Shown here: positions 28,862-37,639 of the stretch, in pieces
Position numbering within the stretch: the stretch's first letter is position 1
How the letters are laid out: each line of letters starts with the position of its first letter
Assembly: GCA_016126655.1 (NCBI GenBank)
Contig: CP065955.1
Span: 1,161,001-1,225,000, forward strand
Direction: 5' to 3'
Source: Aerococcaceae bacterium zg-1292
Lineage (GTDB): Bacteria > Bacillota > Bacilli > Lactobacillales > Aerococcaceae
DNA: 64,000 nucleotides
Position numbers and translations under genes: made by a program
The notes under the pieces: model-generated
Told to the model about the DNA's origin: nothing
The model's database searches: none
What the model saw: only the letters and a program-made list of their open reading frames with translations

Positions 28862-28884
28862 CAATATTTAAACGAGGTGATGGT

Positions 28885-29934
28885 TTGAGTAAACAACCAG
28901 AAATTTCAAAACAAGTGATTATTACCAATGCTGATTGGATGATTGCGGTAATTGGCAATCAAGATGAGCATCTAAAATTGTTAGAGTCTGAGTATCCAGT
29001 TAGTCTATCGGTTCGTGGCGAAGTTATTACGATTAATGGTGAAGAAGAAGCAGTCATGGATGTTCGCGATATCCTATTTATGTTGATTCATTTACTTGAG
29101 CGCAATATCAGTCCTAAAACAATGGATATTGTAACAGCGATTAAAATGGCTAAAGCGAACCAGCTAGAATTTTTTGTGAATCTGTATGAGGAAGTTATTG
29201 GTCGTGCCGCTGATGGACGAGCAATTCGTGCGAAAAATTATGGCCAGCTTCAATACATTAAACAAATTAATCAACACGATATTACTTTCGGGATTGGCCC
29301 AGCAGGGACAGGGAAAACTTTCTTAGCGGTTGTCTTAGCGGTGCAAGCTTTGCGTGAAGGGAAAGTTAAAAAGATTATTTTAACACGTCCAGCAGTTGAG
29401 GCAGGGGAAAGTCTAGGGTTTTTACCTGGAGATTTGAAAGAAAAAGTAGACCCCTATTTACGACCGGTTTATGATGCGCTTTATACAGTGTTAGGTACTG
29501 AACATACGAATCGTTTAATGGACCGTGGTATTATTGAAATTGCGCCTTTAGCGTATATGCGAGGTCGAACATTGGATGATGCCTTTGTAATTTTGGATGA
29601 AGCCCAAAATACTACTATTGCTCAAATGAAAATGTTCTTAACTAGGTTAGGATTTGGTTCGAAAATGATTATCAATGGTGACCAAACACAAATTGATTTA
29701 CCAAAAGGTGTCAAATCGGGTCTTATTGATGCGACATATAAATTGAAAAACATCAAACAAATTGCGATTGTTTCATTTGATGCATTTGATGTAGTAAGAC
29801 ACCCTGTTGTTGGTGCAATTATTCAAGCTTACAGCAAAATTAACCCAACACATGAGGTGACAGCCCCTCTTGATGAAGAGTCAACGCATCATTCACAAAA
29901 AATACAAACAATAGAAAAAGAATTAATCGAATAA
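28885..29934 (+). CDS. phoH: PhoH-like ATPase
   Basis: This 349-residue protein starts at TTG after CGAGGTGA; the ATG nearby (28881) would stop after two codons. The PhoH ATPase domain spans about residues 125-325, with Walker A GPAGTGKTFLA, Walker B VILDEAQNT and the GDQTQIDLPKG motif. An N-terminal KH-like region precedes it. It is linked in Firmicutes to RNA metabolism together with the pgpH-ybeY-era neighbourhood seen here, but its exact reaction is not settled. Confidence 0.94.
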   Translation: MSKQPEISKQVIITNADWMIAVIGNQDEHLKLLESEYPVSLSVRGEVITINGEEEAVMDVRDILFMLIHLLERNISPKTMDIVTAIKMAKANQLEFFVNLYEEVIGRAADGRAIRAKNYGQLQYIKQINQHDITFGIGPAGTGKTFLAVVLAVQALREGKVKKIILTRPAVEAGESLGFLPGDLKEKVDPYLRPVYDALYTVLGTEHTNRLMDRGIIEIAPLAYMRGRTLDDAFVILDEAQNTTIAQMKMFLTRLGFGSKMIINGDQTQIDLPKGVKSGLIDATYKLKNIKQIAIVSFDAFDVVRHPVVGAIIQAYSKINPTHEVTAPLDEESTHHSQKIQTIEKELIE

Positions 29935-29937
29935 TTC

Positions 29938-30053
29938 ATGGTGAGAGAGAGGACGTTTTGCCTCGAACCACTGGAGCAGAGGTCGTAGAAGCGGCTGAGC
30001 GCTTCAAGGGCAATGCGAAGTGGATGTCGAGGCAGTCCGAACGAACCAAAATA
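29938..30053 (+). repeat. Structured intergenic repeat, type copy
   Basis: The unit runs from ATGGTGAGAG to CCAAAATA. It folds as nested arms: GGAC (29951)/GTCC (30035), CCTCGA (29961)/TCGAGG (30027), CCACT (29968)/AGTGG (30019) and an inner GAAGCG (29988)/CGCTTC (30000) hairpin. It fills the phoH-pgpH gap and ends just before the pgpH ribosome site. Confidence 0.8.
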
Positions 30054-30065
30054 AGGAGGGAGTAC

Positions 30066-32285
30066 GTGAATCGAACGTTGCATCAAATCCAGCAAAAGCT
30101 GGGCATGATTTATCGTCCAATTATCATTATTTTACTATCACTCGGTTTATTTATACTAGGCTATGCTAGTGTCAAACCAGTCATTTATAATATCCGTGCA
30201 AACGAAGTTGCGGACGTCACGATACGTGCGCCTTATACAACTATTGATGAGTATCGTACGAAGGAAAATAAGCAGCGTGCACGGGATAGTGTAGCTGATA
30301 TTTATTCATACCGAGCCACTATTCGTGAGGAACAATTGTCGTTAATTGAGCAATATTTCAGTACGCTTCGTCAATTGAAAAAAGAGAAATATTCGACCAA
30401 AGTAATTTTAGAGTGGGCGAAAGAAATGCCGAATACGCAGTCACTCATTCCTCAAGTTGGGGTTGGCGAACGTACAGATACACAGGAAGTTCAATTTGCA
30501 CAATTGAATGAAAAAGAAAAAATTATTGTTTTGTATCATCAATTAGCCTTAGTGAAAGATGATGCTGTTCAAATGTTTGCAAATAACTTAAATGATGCGA
30601 TTCATTTGTCTCTGTTATCGGCGTCGGACAAAGAAGTTATTAACATTCAAAAAATAATTACGAATGTTGTTTCCGATAAATTAGGTTTAGAAATTCCAGC
30701 GGAACGAGTCGAAGCCGCACTAGAGAGTGCTACGAAGGAATTTACTGCGTTAACCTCTAAGCAGAATGAGCAGCAAATCTTAGAAGCATTGGCAGTTCAA
30801 TTGATTGTACCTACCGTTCTTTATGATAAAAACGCAACAGAAGCAGCACGTGAAAATGCGGCGAATCAAGTACAAAGTAGTTATATCCTACAAGGTCAAG
30901 TGATTGTTCAAGAAGGTTTTGTGGCTGATGCAGAAATGATTCGTATCTTAAATATTTACGGCATTTTAAATAAGCAAACACCCAATTACAGCGTATACGC
31001 CTTTGTTGCGGTCTTATTTATTCACGCAATTTTCTTATATGTGATGTTTGCGCGATGGGATAACAAGCAAGTTCAAACTGTCAAAGATGGTAATATGCGT
31101 TTAACTGCCTACGCCTTGGTCTTTTTAGTGGCATTCACTGTATTAACCGGCTTACAGTTTACCGAATCCAATGGGATGAAAAATGCTGTACTTTTGTTTC
31201 CGGCCAGTCTTATTCCAGTACTTATATTGCCGAAAACGGATCGGCGGACAAGTTTATTATCTGTTATCTTTTTTAGTTTGATTTCACTCTTTTTTGTGAA
31301 TCGACAAACGGATACGATGAATTTGCTGTTGACGATTTTATTCTATTTTTATAGTATGTTGACGTCAATGCTGCGGATTGAACAAGATGAGACACTTAAA
31401 AACTATTCATTTCGGTCATCAGTATTATGGCATATCGTAGTTATTGTACCAGTGCTATTAGTATTTAAGTACGAATTTTTAAAACCGGAAACGATGCGCA
31501 TAGTATTGTTTATGTTTATGAGTGTCGCTTTAACCCATATAGTGCTGTTTCTAATTAAGCCGTATTGGGAACAATTATTAGATGACCAAGCAGAGTTGAC
31601 GTTGAATCAGCTAGCCAATTTGAATCATCCGTTATTGAAGCGTCTTATTGAGTCGGCACCTGGGAGTTATCACCACAGTATTTTAGTAGCGAACTTAAGT
31701 GCTAATGCAGTGGAAGCGATTGGCGGTAATTCGTTATTAACTCGGGTGGCAAGTTATTATCATGATGTAGGGAAAATTAAATACCCATTGTTCTTTGTTG
31801 AAAATTTATCTGCGGGAATGGTATCACCACATCAAATGGTATCATCCAATGAGAGTGCTAAAATTATTATTGATCACGTGAATGAAGGTATTAAATTATT
31901 AAATGAGTATAAAATGCCTAAGAGTATTATTGATGTTTGTGCACAGCATCATGGGACAACCCGTGTTGAATATTTTTACTATCAAGCAAAGAAACAAAAT
32001 GTAGATGTTGACATTAGTGAATTTACCTATCCGGGACCCATTCCACAGTCGAAAGAAATTGCGATTATTATGTTAGCTGATTCAGTAGAAGCGGCATCTC
32101 GGTCATTGAAAGAATACAGCCTTGAAGCGATTGAGGGCTTGGTATCAAAAATTATTAATAATAAAATTGAAGCCAACCAGTTTGTGGATTGTGGTTTAAC
32201 GGTTCATGAATTGAAAATAGTTAAGCAATCACTTGTCAATGGTGTGGCTGGTATGTTCCATACACGGGTTGAGTATCCCGAATAA
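30066..32285 (+). CDS. pgpH: c-di-AMP phosphodiesterase, 7TM-HD family (PgpH/YqfF)
   Basis: This 739-residue membrane protein hydrolyses cyclic di-AMP. The frame is open to 29958, but that extension is translated from the intergenic repeat; GTG at 30066, just after AAGGAGGG, is the real start and puts a membrane helix at about residues 14-36. An extracellular domain (about 40-300), a block of seven membrane helices (about 305-505) and a cytoplasmic HD domain follow, with YYHDVGKIKYP and QHHGTTRVEYF. It lies between phoH and ybeY as in other Firmicutes. Confidence 0.94.
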   Translation: MNRTLHQIQQKLGMIYRPIIIILLSLGLFILGYASVKPVIYNIRANEVADVTIRAPYTTIDEYRTKENKQRARDSVADIYSYRATIREEQLSLIEQYFSTLRQLKKEKYSTKVILEWAKEMPNTQSLIPQVGVGERTDTQEVQFAQLNEKEKIIVLYHQLALVKDDAVQMFANNLNDAIHLSLLSASDKEVINIQKIITNVVSDKLGLEIPAERVEAALESATKEFTALTSKQNEQQILEALAVQLIVPTVLYDKNATEAARENAANQVQSSYILQGQVIVQEGFVADAEMIRILNIYGILNKQTPNYSVYAFVAVLFIHAIFLYVMFARWDNKQVQTVKDGNMRLTAYALVFLVAFTVLTGLQFTESNGMKNAVLLFPASLIPVLILPKTDRRTSLLSVIFFSLISLFFVNRQTDTMNLLLTILFYFYSMLTSMLRIEQDETLKNYSFRSSVLWHIVVIVPVLLVFKYEFLKPETMRIVLFMFMSVALTHIVLFLIKPYWEQLLDDQAELTLNQLANLNHPLLKRLIESAPGSYHHSILVANLSANAVEAIGGNSLLTRVASYYHDVGKIKYPLFFVENLSAGMVSPHQMVSSNESAKIIIDHVNEGIKLLNEYKMPKSIIDVCAQHHGTTRVEYFYYQAKKQNVDVDISEFTYPGPIPQSKEIAIIMLADSVEAASRSLKEYSLEAIEGLVSKIINNKIEANQFVDCGLTVHELKIVKQSLVNGVAGMFHTRVEYPE

Positions 32286-32310
32286 TGTTTAAATGAGAAA
32301 GGAATCTTAC

Positions 32311-32790
32311 ATGGTTATTGATTTAATTGATGAAGCAAATTACTTAAATGAATCACACCAACAATTAATTGAAGCAGTTATTGCATTAACTGCAAAAAAA
32401 TTACAATTGAATCAGGAGAGTGAGGTAGATATTTCCATAGTGGATAACGAGTCCATTCACGCCTTAAATAAACAATACCGTAATATTGATCGTCCTACTG
32501 ATGTACTTAGTTTTGCGCTCAACGAAGGGGAAGAAGACTGGGATTTTTCGTTGGATGAACAAGAAGAAGTCTTTGACATTCCTCAACATTATGGTGATAT
32601 TATCATTTCGTATCAAAAAATTGGCGAGCAGGCCGAAGAATATGGTCATTCATTCGAACGTGAATTAGCATTTTTAGTAGTACATGGTTTTTTACATTTA
32701 AATGGCTTTGACCATCAAACGTCTGAAGAAGAACAAGCAATGTTCGCGTTACAAGAAGAGGTTTTACGTGAGTATGGCCTTACACGATAA
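32311..32790 (+). CDS. ybeY: Endoribonuclease YbeY
   Basis: This 159-residue metalloenzyme takes part in rRNA maturation and quality control. I chose the ATG 8 bases after AGAAAGGA; the ATG at 32293 lies before that site. The zinc motif HGFLHLNGFDH (H-x3-H-x5-H) and RPTDVLSFAL are diagnostic. It overlaps dgkA by 17 bases. Confidence 0.96.
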   Translation: MVIDLIDEANYLNESHQQLIEAVIALTAKKLQLNQESEVDISIVDNESIHALNKQYRNIDRPTDVLSFALNEGEEDWDFSLDEQEEVFDIPQHYGDIIISYQKIGEQAEEYGHSFERELAFLVVHGFLHLNGFDHQTSEEEQAMFALQEEVLREYGLTR

Positions 32791-33175
32791 ACCGACCAAA
32801 CATTGGGCGAATGCTAATCGTCTCTCAGCCTTTAAAGCAGCTAAAGATGGCTTTTTAACTTTATGGCAACAGGAATTTAACTTTCGTTTGCATTTATTGA
32901 TAACGTGTTTCGTAATAATTTTAGCTATTTACTTCAAGCTTACACCTATCGAGTGGTGTGTCATATTATTATTAATTGGACTAGTTCTTACACTGGAGAT
33001 GATTAATAGTGCCATCGAAAATGTTGTCGACTTAATCGTGGGAACTCAGTGGCATACACTAGCTAAACGAAGTAAAGATATTGCGGCAGCTGCCGTTACA
33101 TTAAGTGCTCTTATCGCAATCGTGATTGGTATGATTATTTTTATTCCACACATTCTTTCGATAGGGCAGAATTAA
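32774..33175 (+). CDS. dgkA: Undecaprenol / diacylglycerol kinase family protein
   Basis: This 133-residue membrane protein belongs to the DgkA family; Gram-positive members phosphorylate undecaprenol. The ATG inside the ybeY 3' end gives a normal length. The motifs [24 protein letters not shown] and the region KDIAAAAV are conserved. Three hydrophobic helices are visible (about 45-62, 66-86 and 110-130). It is encoded between ybeY and era as usual; cdd, often found here, is absent. Confidence 0.93.
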   Translation: MALHDKPTKHWANANRLSAFKAAKDGFLTLWQQEFNFRLHLLITCFVIILAIYFKLTPIEWCVILLLIGLVLTLEMINSAIENVVDLIVGTQWHTLAKRSKDIAAAAVTLSALIAIVIGMIIFIPHILSIGQN

Positions 33176-33191
33176 TGATATAGGGGGAAAT

Positions 33192-34097
33192 ATGGTAGAA
33201 AAAAACTTTAAATCTGGATTTATAGCGATAATTGGTCGACCAAATGTCGGTAAATCAACCTTATTGAATCGCTTGATTGGACAAAAAATTGCGATTATGT
33301 CCGATAAAGCTCAAACAACGCGTAATCGAATTCAAGGCGTTTACACCGATGAGGATGCACAAATTATTTTCATCGATACACCTGGTATCCATAAACCGAA
33401 ACATGCTTTAGGAGATTTTATGGTTAATACAGCCTATAGCGCCTTAAAAGGTGTGGATGGTGTATTGTTTGTAGTGAATGCGAGTCAAAAGATTGGCCCT
33501 GGCGACCGTTTAATTATGGAGCGTTTGAAAAATTTAGACGTGCCTGTCTTTTTATTAATTAATAAAATTGATTTAGTTCAACCAGATGATTTATTGGGCA
33601 TTATCGAAAGCTATACCGAAGAACAATCTTTCGATGAAATATTCCCAATTAGTGCTACAGAAGGTCATAATGTACCAGAAATGTTAAATACACTCAAACG
33701 TATCTTGCCACAGGGGCCACAATATTACCCAGCTGACCAAATTATGGATCATCCTGAATATTTTGTGGTAGCTGAATTTATTCGTGAGAAGATTTTATTA
33801 CTGACGAAAGAAGAAATTCCACATTCCGTTGCCGTACAAGTGCAAAGTATGCAACGTAATGAAAATGATAAAGTAGAAGTTCAAGCAACAATTATAGTTG
33901 AACGCAAAAGTCAAAAAGGGATTATCATCGGTGCTCAAGGCAGTATGATTAAGAAAATCGGGCAATTAGCGCGTCGTGATATTGAGCATTTATTGGATGA
34001 CAAAGTTTATTTAGATTTATGGGTCAAAGTTCAAAAAGATTGGCGAAATCGGCAAACATATATAAGTGATTTTGGTTATAAAAAAGAAGATTATTAA
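33192..34097 (+). CDS. era: GTPase Era
   Basis: This 301-residue GTPase assists 16S rRNA maturation and 30S assembly. G1 is [10 protein letters not shown]3 DTPG, G4 NKID, and the KH domain includes [25 protein letters not shown], split around the GXXG loop. The start follows a TAGGGGGA site. The stop shares a base with an ATG in the recO frame. Confidence 0.97.
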   Translation: MVEKNFKSGFIAIIGRPNVGKSTLLNRLIGQKIAIMSDKAQTTRNRIQGVYTDEDAQIIFIDTPGIHKPKHALGDFMVNTAYSALKGVDGVLFVVNASQKIGPGDRLIMERLKNLDVPVFLLINKIDLVQPDDLLGIIESYTEEQSFDEIFPISATEGHNVPEMLNTLKRILPQGPQYYPADQIMDHPEYFVVAEFIREKILLLTKEEIPHSVAVQVQSMQRNENDKVEVQATIIVERKSQKGIIIGAQGSMIKKIGQLARRDIEHLLDDKVYLDLWVKVQKDWRNRQTYISDFGYKKEDY

Positions 34098-34114
34098 TGA
34101 GAGTAGGTGGTCAC

Positions 34115-34924
34115 GTGTTAGAACGGTTTGAAGCAGTTGTCTTATTCAAACGTCCTTATCGTGACCATGATTTATTAGTGAAACTTTTTACGAAAGACCA
34201 TGGCAAACGGATGTTTTTTATTAAAAATGGGCGTAGTGCAACTCATGCTTTAGTAGCCCAAATTGTACCTTGGAGTGTCAATGATTATGTCGGTACATTA
34301 AATGAGTCCGGATTTTCGTTTATTCGTGAGGGTAGTACAGTTTTTTTCCCTAGACAATTGCAGTCTGATTTAACGCTACAAGCGTATGCAAGTTATTTTG
34401 TGCAGCTTACTGACGCAGTAACCGAGGATTTTCTACCCGATAAAGTGTTGTTTGAGCTATTAGTATCAACTTTAAAACGCTTAAATAGAGCTGACAATCC
34501 TGATGTAACGATGATTTACTTAGAATTACAATTGTTACCACGTTTTGGCGCGCATTTGAATTGGCGATATTGTCTGTTTACAAAACGAGCGACAGGTATT
34601 TTTGACTTCAGTATCCAACAGGGTGGGATAATCCACGAATCAGTTTTTCATGAGGACCGTTATCGTTTGAATATTCATCCTCGTGCGATTCATTTTGCAC
34701 GCATTTTAGCGACACATTCGCTAGAATCAATTCAAACTATTGATATTGCACCTGAAACCATTCAAGAGATGCAGCGATTGGTTAATGAATTGTATCAGGA
34801 ATATGTTGGAATCCGTTTAAAGAGTAAGCAATATATCGAACATCTAGGGGATATGGATGCAAAATATCAAGCCTTGCTAGCTCAACGTAAAGCCAAAGAC
34901 ACTATTGAAGAGGAGCTGTCATAA
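34115..34924 (+). CDS. recO: DNA repair protein RecO
   Basis: This 269-residue protein loads RecA with RecR in recombinational repair. I chose GTG at 34115, a few bases after AGGTGG, because RecO proteins start just before the OB fold (here MLERFEAVVLFKRPYRDHD). The ATG at 34097, overlapping the era stop, is an alternative that would add six residues. The N-terminal OB fold and a C-terminal helical domain are recognisable, but the zinc Cys of some homologues are not evident. Confidence 0.93.
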   Translation: MLERFEAVVLFKRPYRDHDLLVKLFTKDHGKRMFFIKNGRSATHALVAQIVPWSVNDYVGTLNESGFSFIREGSTVFFPRQLQSDLTLQAYASYFVQLTDAVTEDFLPDKVLFELLVSTLKRLNRADNPDVTMIYLELQLLPRFGAHLNWRYCLFTKRATGIFDFSIQQGGIIHESVFHEDRYRLNIHPRAIHFARILATHSLESIQTIDIAPETIQEMQRLVNELYQEYVGIRLKSKQYIEHLGDMDAKYQALLAQRKAKDTIEEELS

Positions 34925-35009
34925 GTTGTTAAAAATCCTGGGATAATGTAGCGTTGTTAAATCTAATTATTTTTTGAGGTGTATTTACTTGTTTTGCGTC
35001 TGACTAAAT

Positions 35010-35038
35010 TTGATTTTTTTCGTCAAACATGATAAAAT
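35010..35038 (+). promoter_or_regulatory. Promoter of ssrA
   Basis: TTGATT (35010-35015) and TAAAAT (35033-35038) are spaced by 17 bp and end 11 bp before the tmRNA 5' end. Confidence 0.75.
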
Positions 35039-35049
35039 AGAACTAATTA

Positions 35050-35413
35050 GGGGATGTCATTGGTTTCGACAGGTATTGTTCGAGCTTATGATGCGTCAGG
35101 AAGGCAGCGACTTCCTAAAAACGCTACAGTTAAATATAACTGCAAACAATCAAAACAATTCATTCGCTTTAGCAGCTTAATCCCTGCGGGCGAAGATCAC
35201 CCTGGCATCGCCCATGTGCTCAGATCGTGGTCTCAAATTTAGTGGGATACGCCTTACATTTCCGTCTGTAATGTAAGTAAGAGACGATCAGACTCGCAAT
35301 CGCGGATGCCTGTTTATCGGCTAGGCAGTAGCTAAATTTTAGTAGATAAACTATTGACGTAGACTCGTTTGTGGCGAGGTATTTGGACAGGGGTTCGACT
35401 CCCCTCATCTCCA
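35050..35413 (+). ncRNA. ssrA: Transfer-messenger RNA
   Basis: The 5' end GGGGATG pairs with the 3' end CATCTCC in the tRNA-like acceptor stem, CCA is encoded, and GGTTCGACTCC forms the T arm near the 3' end. The resume codon GCA is at 35142 and the tag frame ends at TAA 35178-35180, encoding ANNQNNSFALAA. Including the alanine from the charged tmRNA, the added tag is 13 residues. It rescues stalled ribosomes and marks products for proteolysis. Confidence 0.97.
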
Positions 35414-35454
35414 TATTCTAGAGGTTAATCATAGTGATTAAGCTTGTTGTTTTA

Positions 35455-35497
35455 ATACTGCTAGAATTGTTGGCATATCAACAGTTCTAGCAGTATT
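35455..35497 (+). terminator. Terminator after ssrA
   Basis: A long hairpin (arms beginning ATACTGCTAGAA, ending TTCTAGCAGTAT; loop GCATAT) is followed by a short T-rich tail. The T-run is weak but the stem is long. Confidence 0.7.
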
Positions 35498-35527
35498 TGA
35501 TAATTTGGCGCAACGGGTGCGTTCTTA

Positions 35528-35763
35528 TATTCCAATTAGCTCTGGTTGACTTGACGTCCACTTCAAAAGGCGCCTTTATGCAATACTCGCACGCCGATAT
35601 TTTGTATGCTGGCTCGTTCGGACTGCCTTGACGTACACATTACATAGCTCTTGAAGCCCCTTAGCGCTTTTACGACCTCTGCTTCAGTGATTCAAGGCAG
35701 GACGTCCTCTCTCTCACTATATCTTCCAGTGGTTCAAGTCAGAATACTCTTGCTCACACTATG
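35528..35763 (-). repeat. Nested pair of structured repeats
   Basis: On the reverse strand an outer unit (starting ATAGTGTGAGCAAG at 35763) is interrupted after CCACTGGAAG by a complete inner unit (35598-35722), then resumes with GGCGTGCGAGTA and ends with AAGTGGACGTCAAGTCAACC. The outer halves match the unit at 60487-60601 and the inner unit matches 29938-30053. Inner stem GCCTTGA/TCAAGGC is a compensated version of GCCTCGA/TCGAGGC. Confidence 0.8.
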
Positions 35764-35838
35764 TATATGCTTAGAATTATTTAGTCTAATCACAATTTTC
35801 AGGCGGCAACATTTTTTAACTTATTTTTCATAAAAGTG

Positions 35839-35867
35839 TTGCATTTTAAAACTTAAAGTGGTATAGT
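35839..35867 (+). promoter_or_regulatory. Promoter of T-box operon
   Basis: TTGCAT (35839-35844) and TATAGT (35862-35867) are spaced by 17 bp, just upstream of the T-box leader. Confidence 0.75.
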
Positions 35868-35875
35868 AATCACAA

Positions 35876-36154
35876 GTTAATAACAAATCGATGAATAAGA
35901 GAGTAAATTAATTAGAAATCCCAGCGAGATAGGGTAGAGTGTAAGCCTATTGTGCCTGATTAATTGAACCGCCCTTATGAGATAAGTGAGTGAACTGATA
36001 GTAGCTTGCTTCGCTGTCTGAGCGTTATCAAATTGAGTGAATCAGAAGTCTTTGTGTAGATTTCTCGTTAACTAGAGTGGTACCGCGGGTTTATAAAATT
36101 CAATAACTCGTCTCTATATACTTTGTAATAGAAGTATATAGAGACGAGTTTTTT
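35876..36154 (+). promoter_or_regulatory. T-box riboswitch leader with terminator
   Basis: The T-box sequence AGAGTGGTACCGCGG lies at 36074-36088 and is followed by a terminator at 36105-36154 (arms starting AACTCGTCTC, six T). Upstream, GAGAGTAA and the AGTGTAAGCCTA segment fit stem I. Uncharged tRNA would stabilise the antiterminator and switch on the downstream transporter operon. I could not fix the specifier codon: the probable 3' side of the specifier loop reads TTGAACCGCC and allows several readings. Confidence 0.9.
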
Positions 36155-36184
36155 GTTTTAACGTAAGTGAAAGGTGGAGATAAA

Positions 36185-36895
36185 GTGACAAATTTAATGG
36201 CTATTGCAGTGGACTTTAAAAAATTAGGTCCATGGCTACCGTCATTCTGGGAAGGGACAATGGTAACCATTGTATTATCCTTTTCAACGGTATTATTAGG
36301 AACATTTATAGGTTTATTTGCGACAATTATGCAACAATCAGAGAAAAAATGGATTCGGATGATTGCTAATGCGTACATACAAATCATTCGTGGGACGCCG
36401 ATGTTGCTGCAATTATTTTTATGGTTATATGGTTTACCATTATTTGGTATTACGATTCCTACGGTCGAATCATTCGGCAGTGTCTATGGTTCACGTGAAT
36501 TTCTGACAGCGGTGATTGCCTTATCTGTTAACTCGGGTGCTTACATTTGTGAAATCTTTAGAGGTGGATTGGAAGCTATTGATAAAGGGCAGATGGAAGC
36601 AGGGCGTGCATTAGGTTTGAGCCGTCGTCAAACATTATTCTCAATTATCATTCCGCAAGCGACCCGTGTGGTGCTTCCTGGTCTCGGTAATGAGTTTATT
36701 ACGATGATTAAGGAATCGTCGATTGTTTCTACGATTGGGGTATTTGATGTCATGTATGTGCAAAATATTGTTAAAGCCGCTACTTACTCTATTTTTGAAC
36801 CTTTGGTACTGATTGGAGTAATTTACTTCGTGTTAACATTTGCACTGACAAAATTAATGAAGTTCGCAGAAAAGAGGTTAAGTGTTTATGATTAA
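36185..36895 (+). CDS. Polar amino-acid ABC transporter permease
   Basis: This 236-residue membrane protein starts at GTG after AAAGGTGGAG; the earlier GTG has no site. It shows the HisMQ-type features: [28 protein letters not shown], the EAA loop [22 protein letters not shown], and about five membrane helices. It is the channel of an amino-acid importer with the ATPase and binding protein that follow. It overlaps the ATPase by 8 bases. T-box control implies that the imported compound supplies one amino acid. Confidence 0.93.
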   Translation: MTNLMAIAVDFKKLGPWLPSFWEGTMVTIVLSFSTVLLGTFIGLFATIMQQSEKKWIRMIANAYIQIIRGTPMLLQLFLWLYGLPLFGITIPTVESFGSVYGSREFLTAVIALSVNSGAYICEIFRGGLEAIDKGQMEAGRALGLSRRQTLFSIIIPQATRVVLPGLGNEFITMIKESSIVSTIGVFDVMYVQNIVKAATYSIFEPLVLIGVIYFVLTFALTKLMKFAEKRLSVYD

Positions 36896-37622
36896 GGTGA
36901 ATCATTTAAAAAAATCTTATGGTGAATTAAATGTGTTAAAAGGAATTGATTTACAAATCAATCAAGGTGAGGTTGTTGCTTTAATCGGGCCATCGGGTTC
37001 GGGTAAATCAACATTAATTCGTTGCTTGAACTTAATGGAAATCCCAACGAGTGGCGATGTATTTTTTAAAGATGTTTTGTTGAATGATACGAAAATTAAT
37101 GAAGATAAAATCAATCAATTACGGCAGTCAATCGGAATGGTTTTTCAGCATTTTAACTTATTTCCGCATTTGACAGTGGAGGAAAATATCATCTTAGCAC
37201 CGATAAAATTAAATAAACTATCTGAAACACAGGCGAAAGAAAAGGCTGCGGTATTATTAGATAAAGTTGGATTACTTGACAAGAAAGATGTATATCCAGC
37301 TAAACTATCCGGCGGGCAAAAGCAAAGGGTAGCTATCGCAAGAGCATTGGCGATGGAACCGGAAGTAATGTTGTTTGATGAGCCAACGTCGGCACTCGAC
37401 CCAGAAATGGTAAAAGAAGTACTAATGGTTATTCAATCGTTAGCAGTGGATGGAATGACGATTGTTATTGTGACTCATGAGATGAATTTTGCCAAGCGTG
37501 TGGCCTCACGTGTCTTATTTTTAGCAGATGGTCATATTGTCGAACAAGGGACGGCAGACCAGATTTTCAATGCACCGCAGCATGAGCGAACAAAACAATT
37601 TTTAGATCAAATTAATTATTAG
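36888..37622 (+). CDS. Polar amino-acid ABC transporter ATPase
   Basis: This 244-residue ATPase (GlnQ/HisP type) has Walker [10 protein letters not shown], signature LSGGQKQR, Walker [15 protein letters not shown] and switch His in VTHEMNF. The ATG was chosen 6 bases after an in-frame GTG because it fits the AGAGGT site better. It energises uptake through the preceding permease. Confidence 0.95.
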   Translation: MIKVNHLKKSYGELNVLKGIDLQINQGEVVALIGPSGSGKSTLIRCLNLMEIPTSGDVFFKDVLLNDTKINEDKINQLRQSIGMVFQHFNLFPHLTVEENIILAPIKLNKLSETQAKEKAAVLLDKVGLLDKKDVYPAKLSGGQKQRVAIARALAMEPEVMLFDEPTSALDPEMVKEVLMVIQSLAVDGMTIVIVTHEMNFAKRVASRVLFLADGHIVEQGTADQIFNAPQHERTKQFLDQINY

Positions 37623-37639
37623 TAAAGAGAGAGAGTATT

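Noticed and set aside
29958-30065. In-frame upstream extension of pgpH
   Set aside because: It lies inside the intergenic repeat and has no ribosome site; GTG at 30066 follows AAGGAGGG.
35054-35242. Protein-coding frame in the ssrA region
   Set aside because: It lies within the tmRNA gene; only the 12-codon tag is translated.
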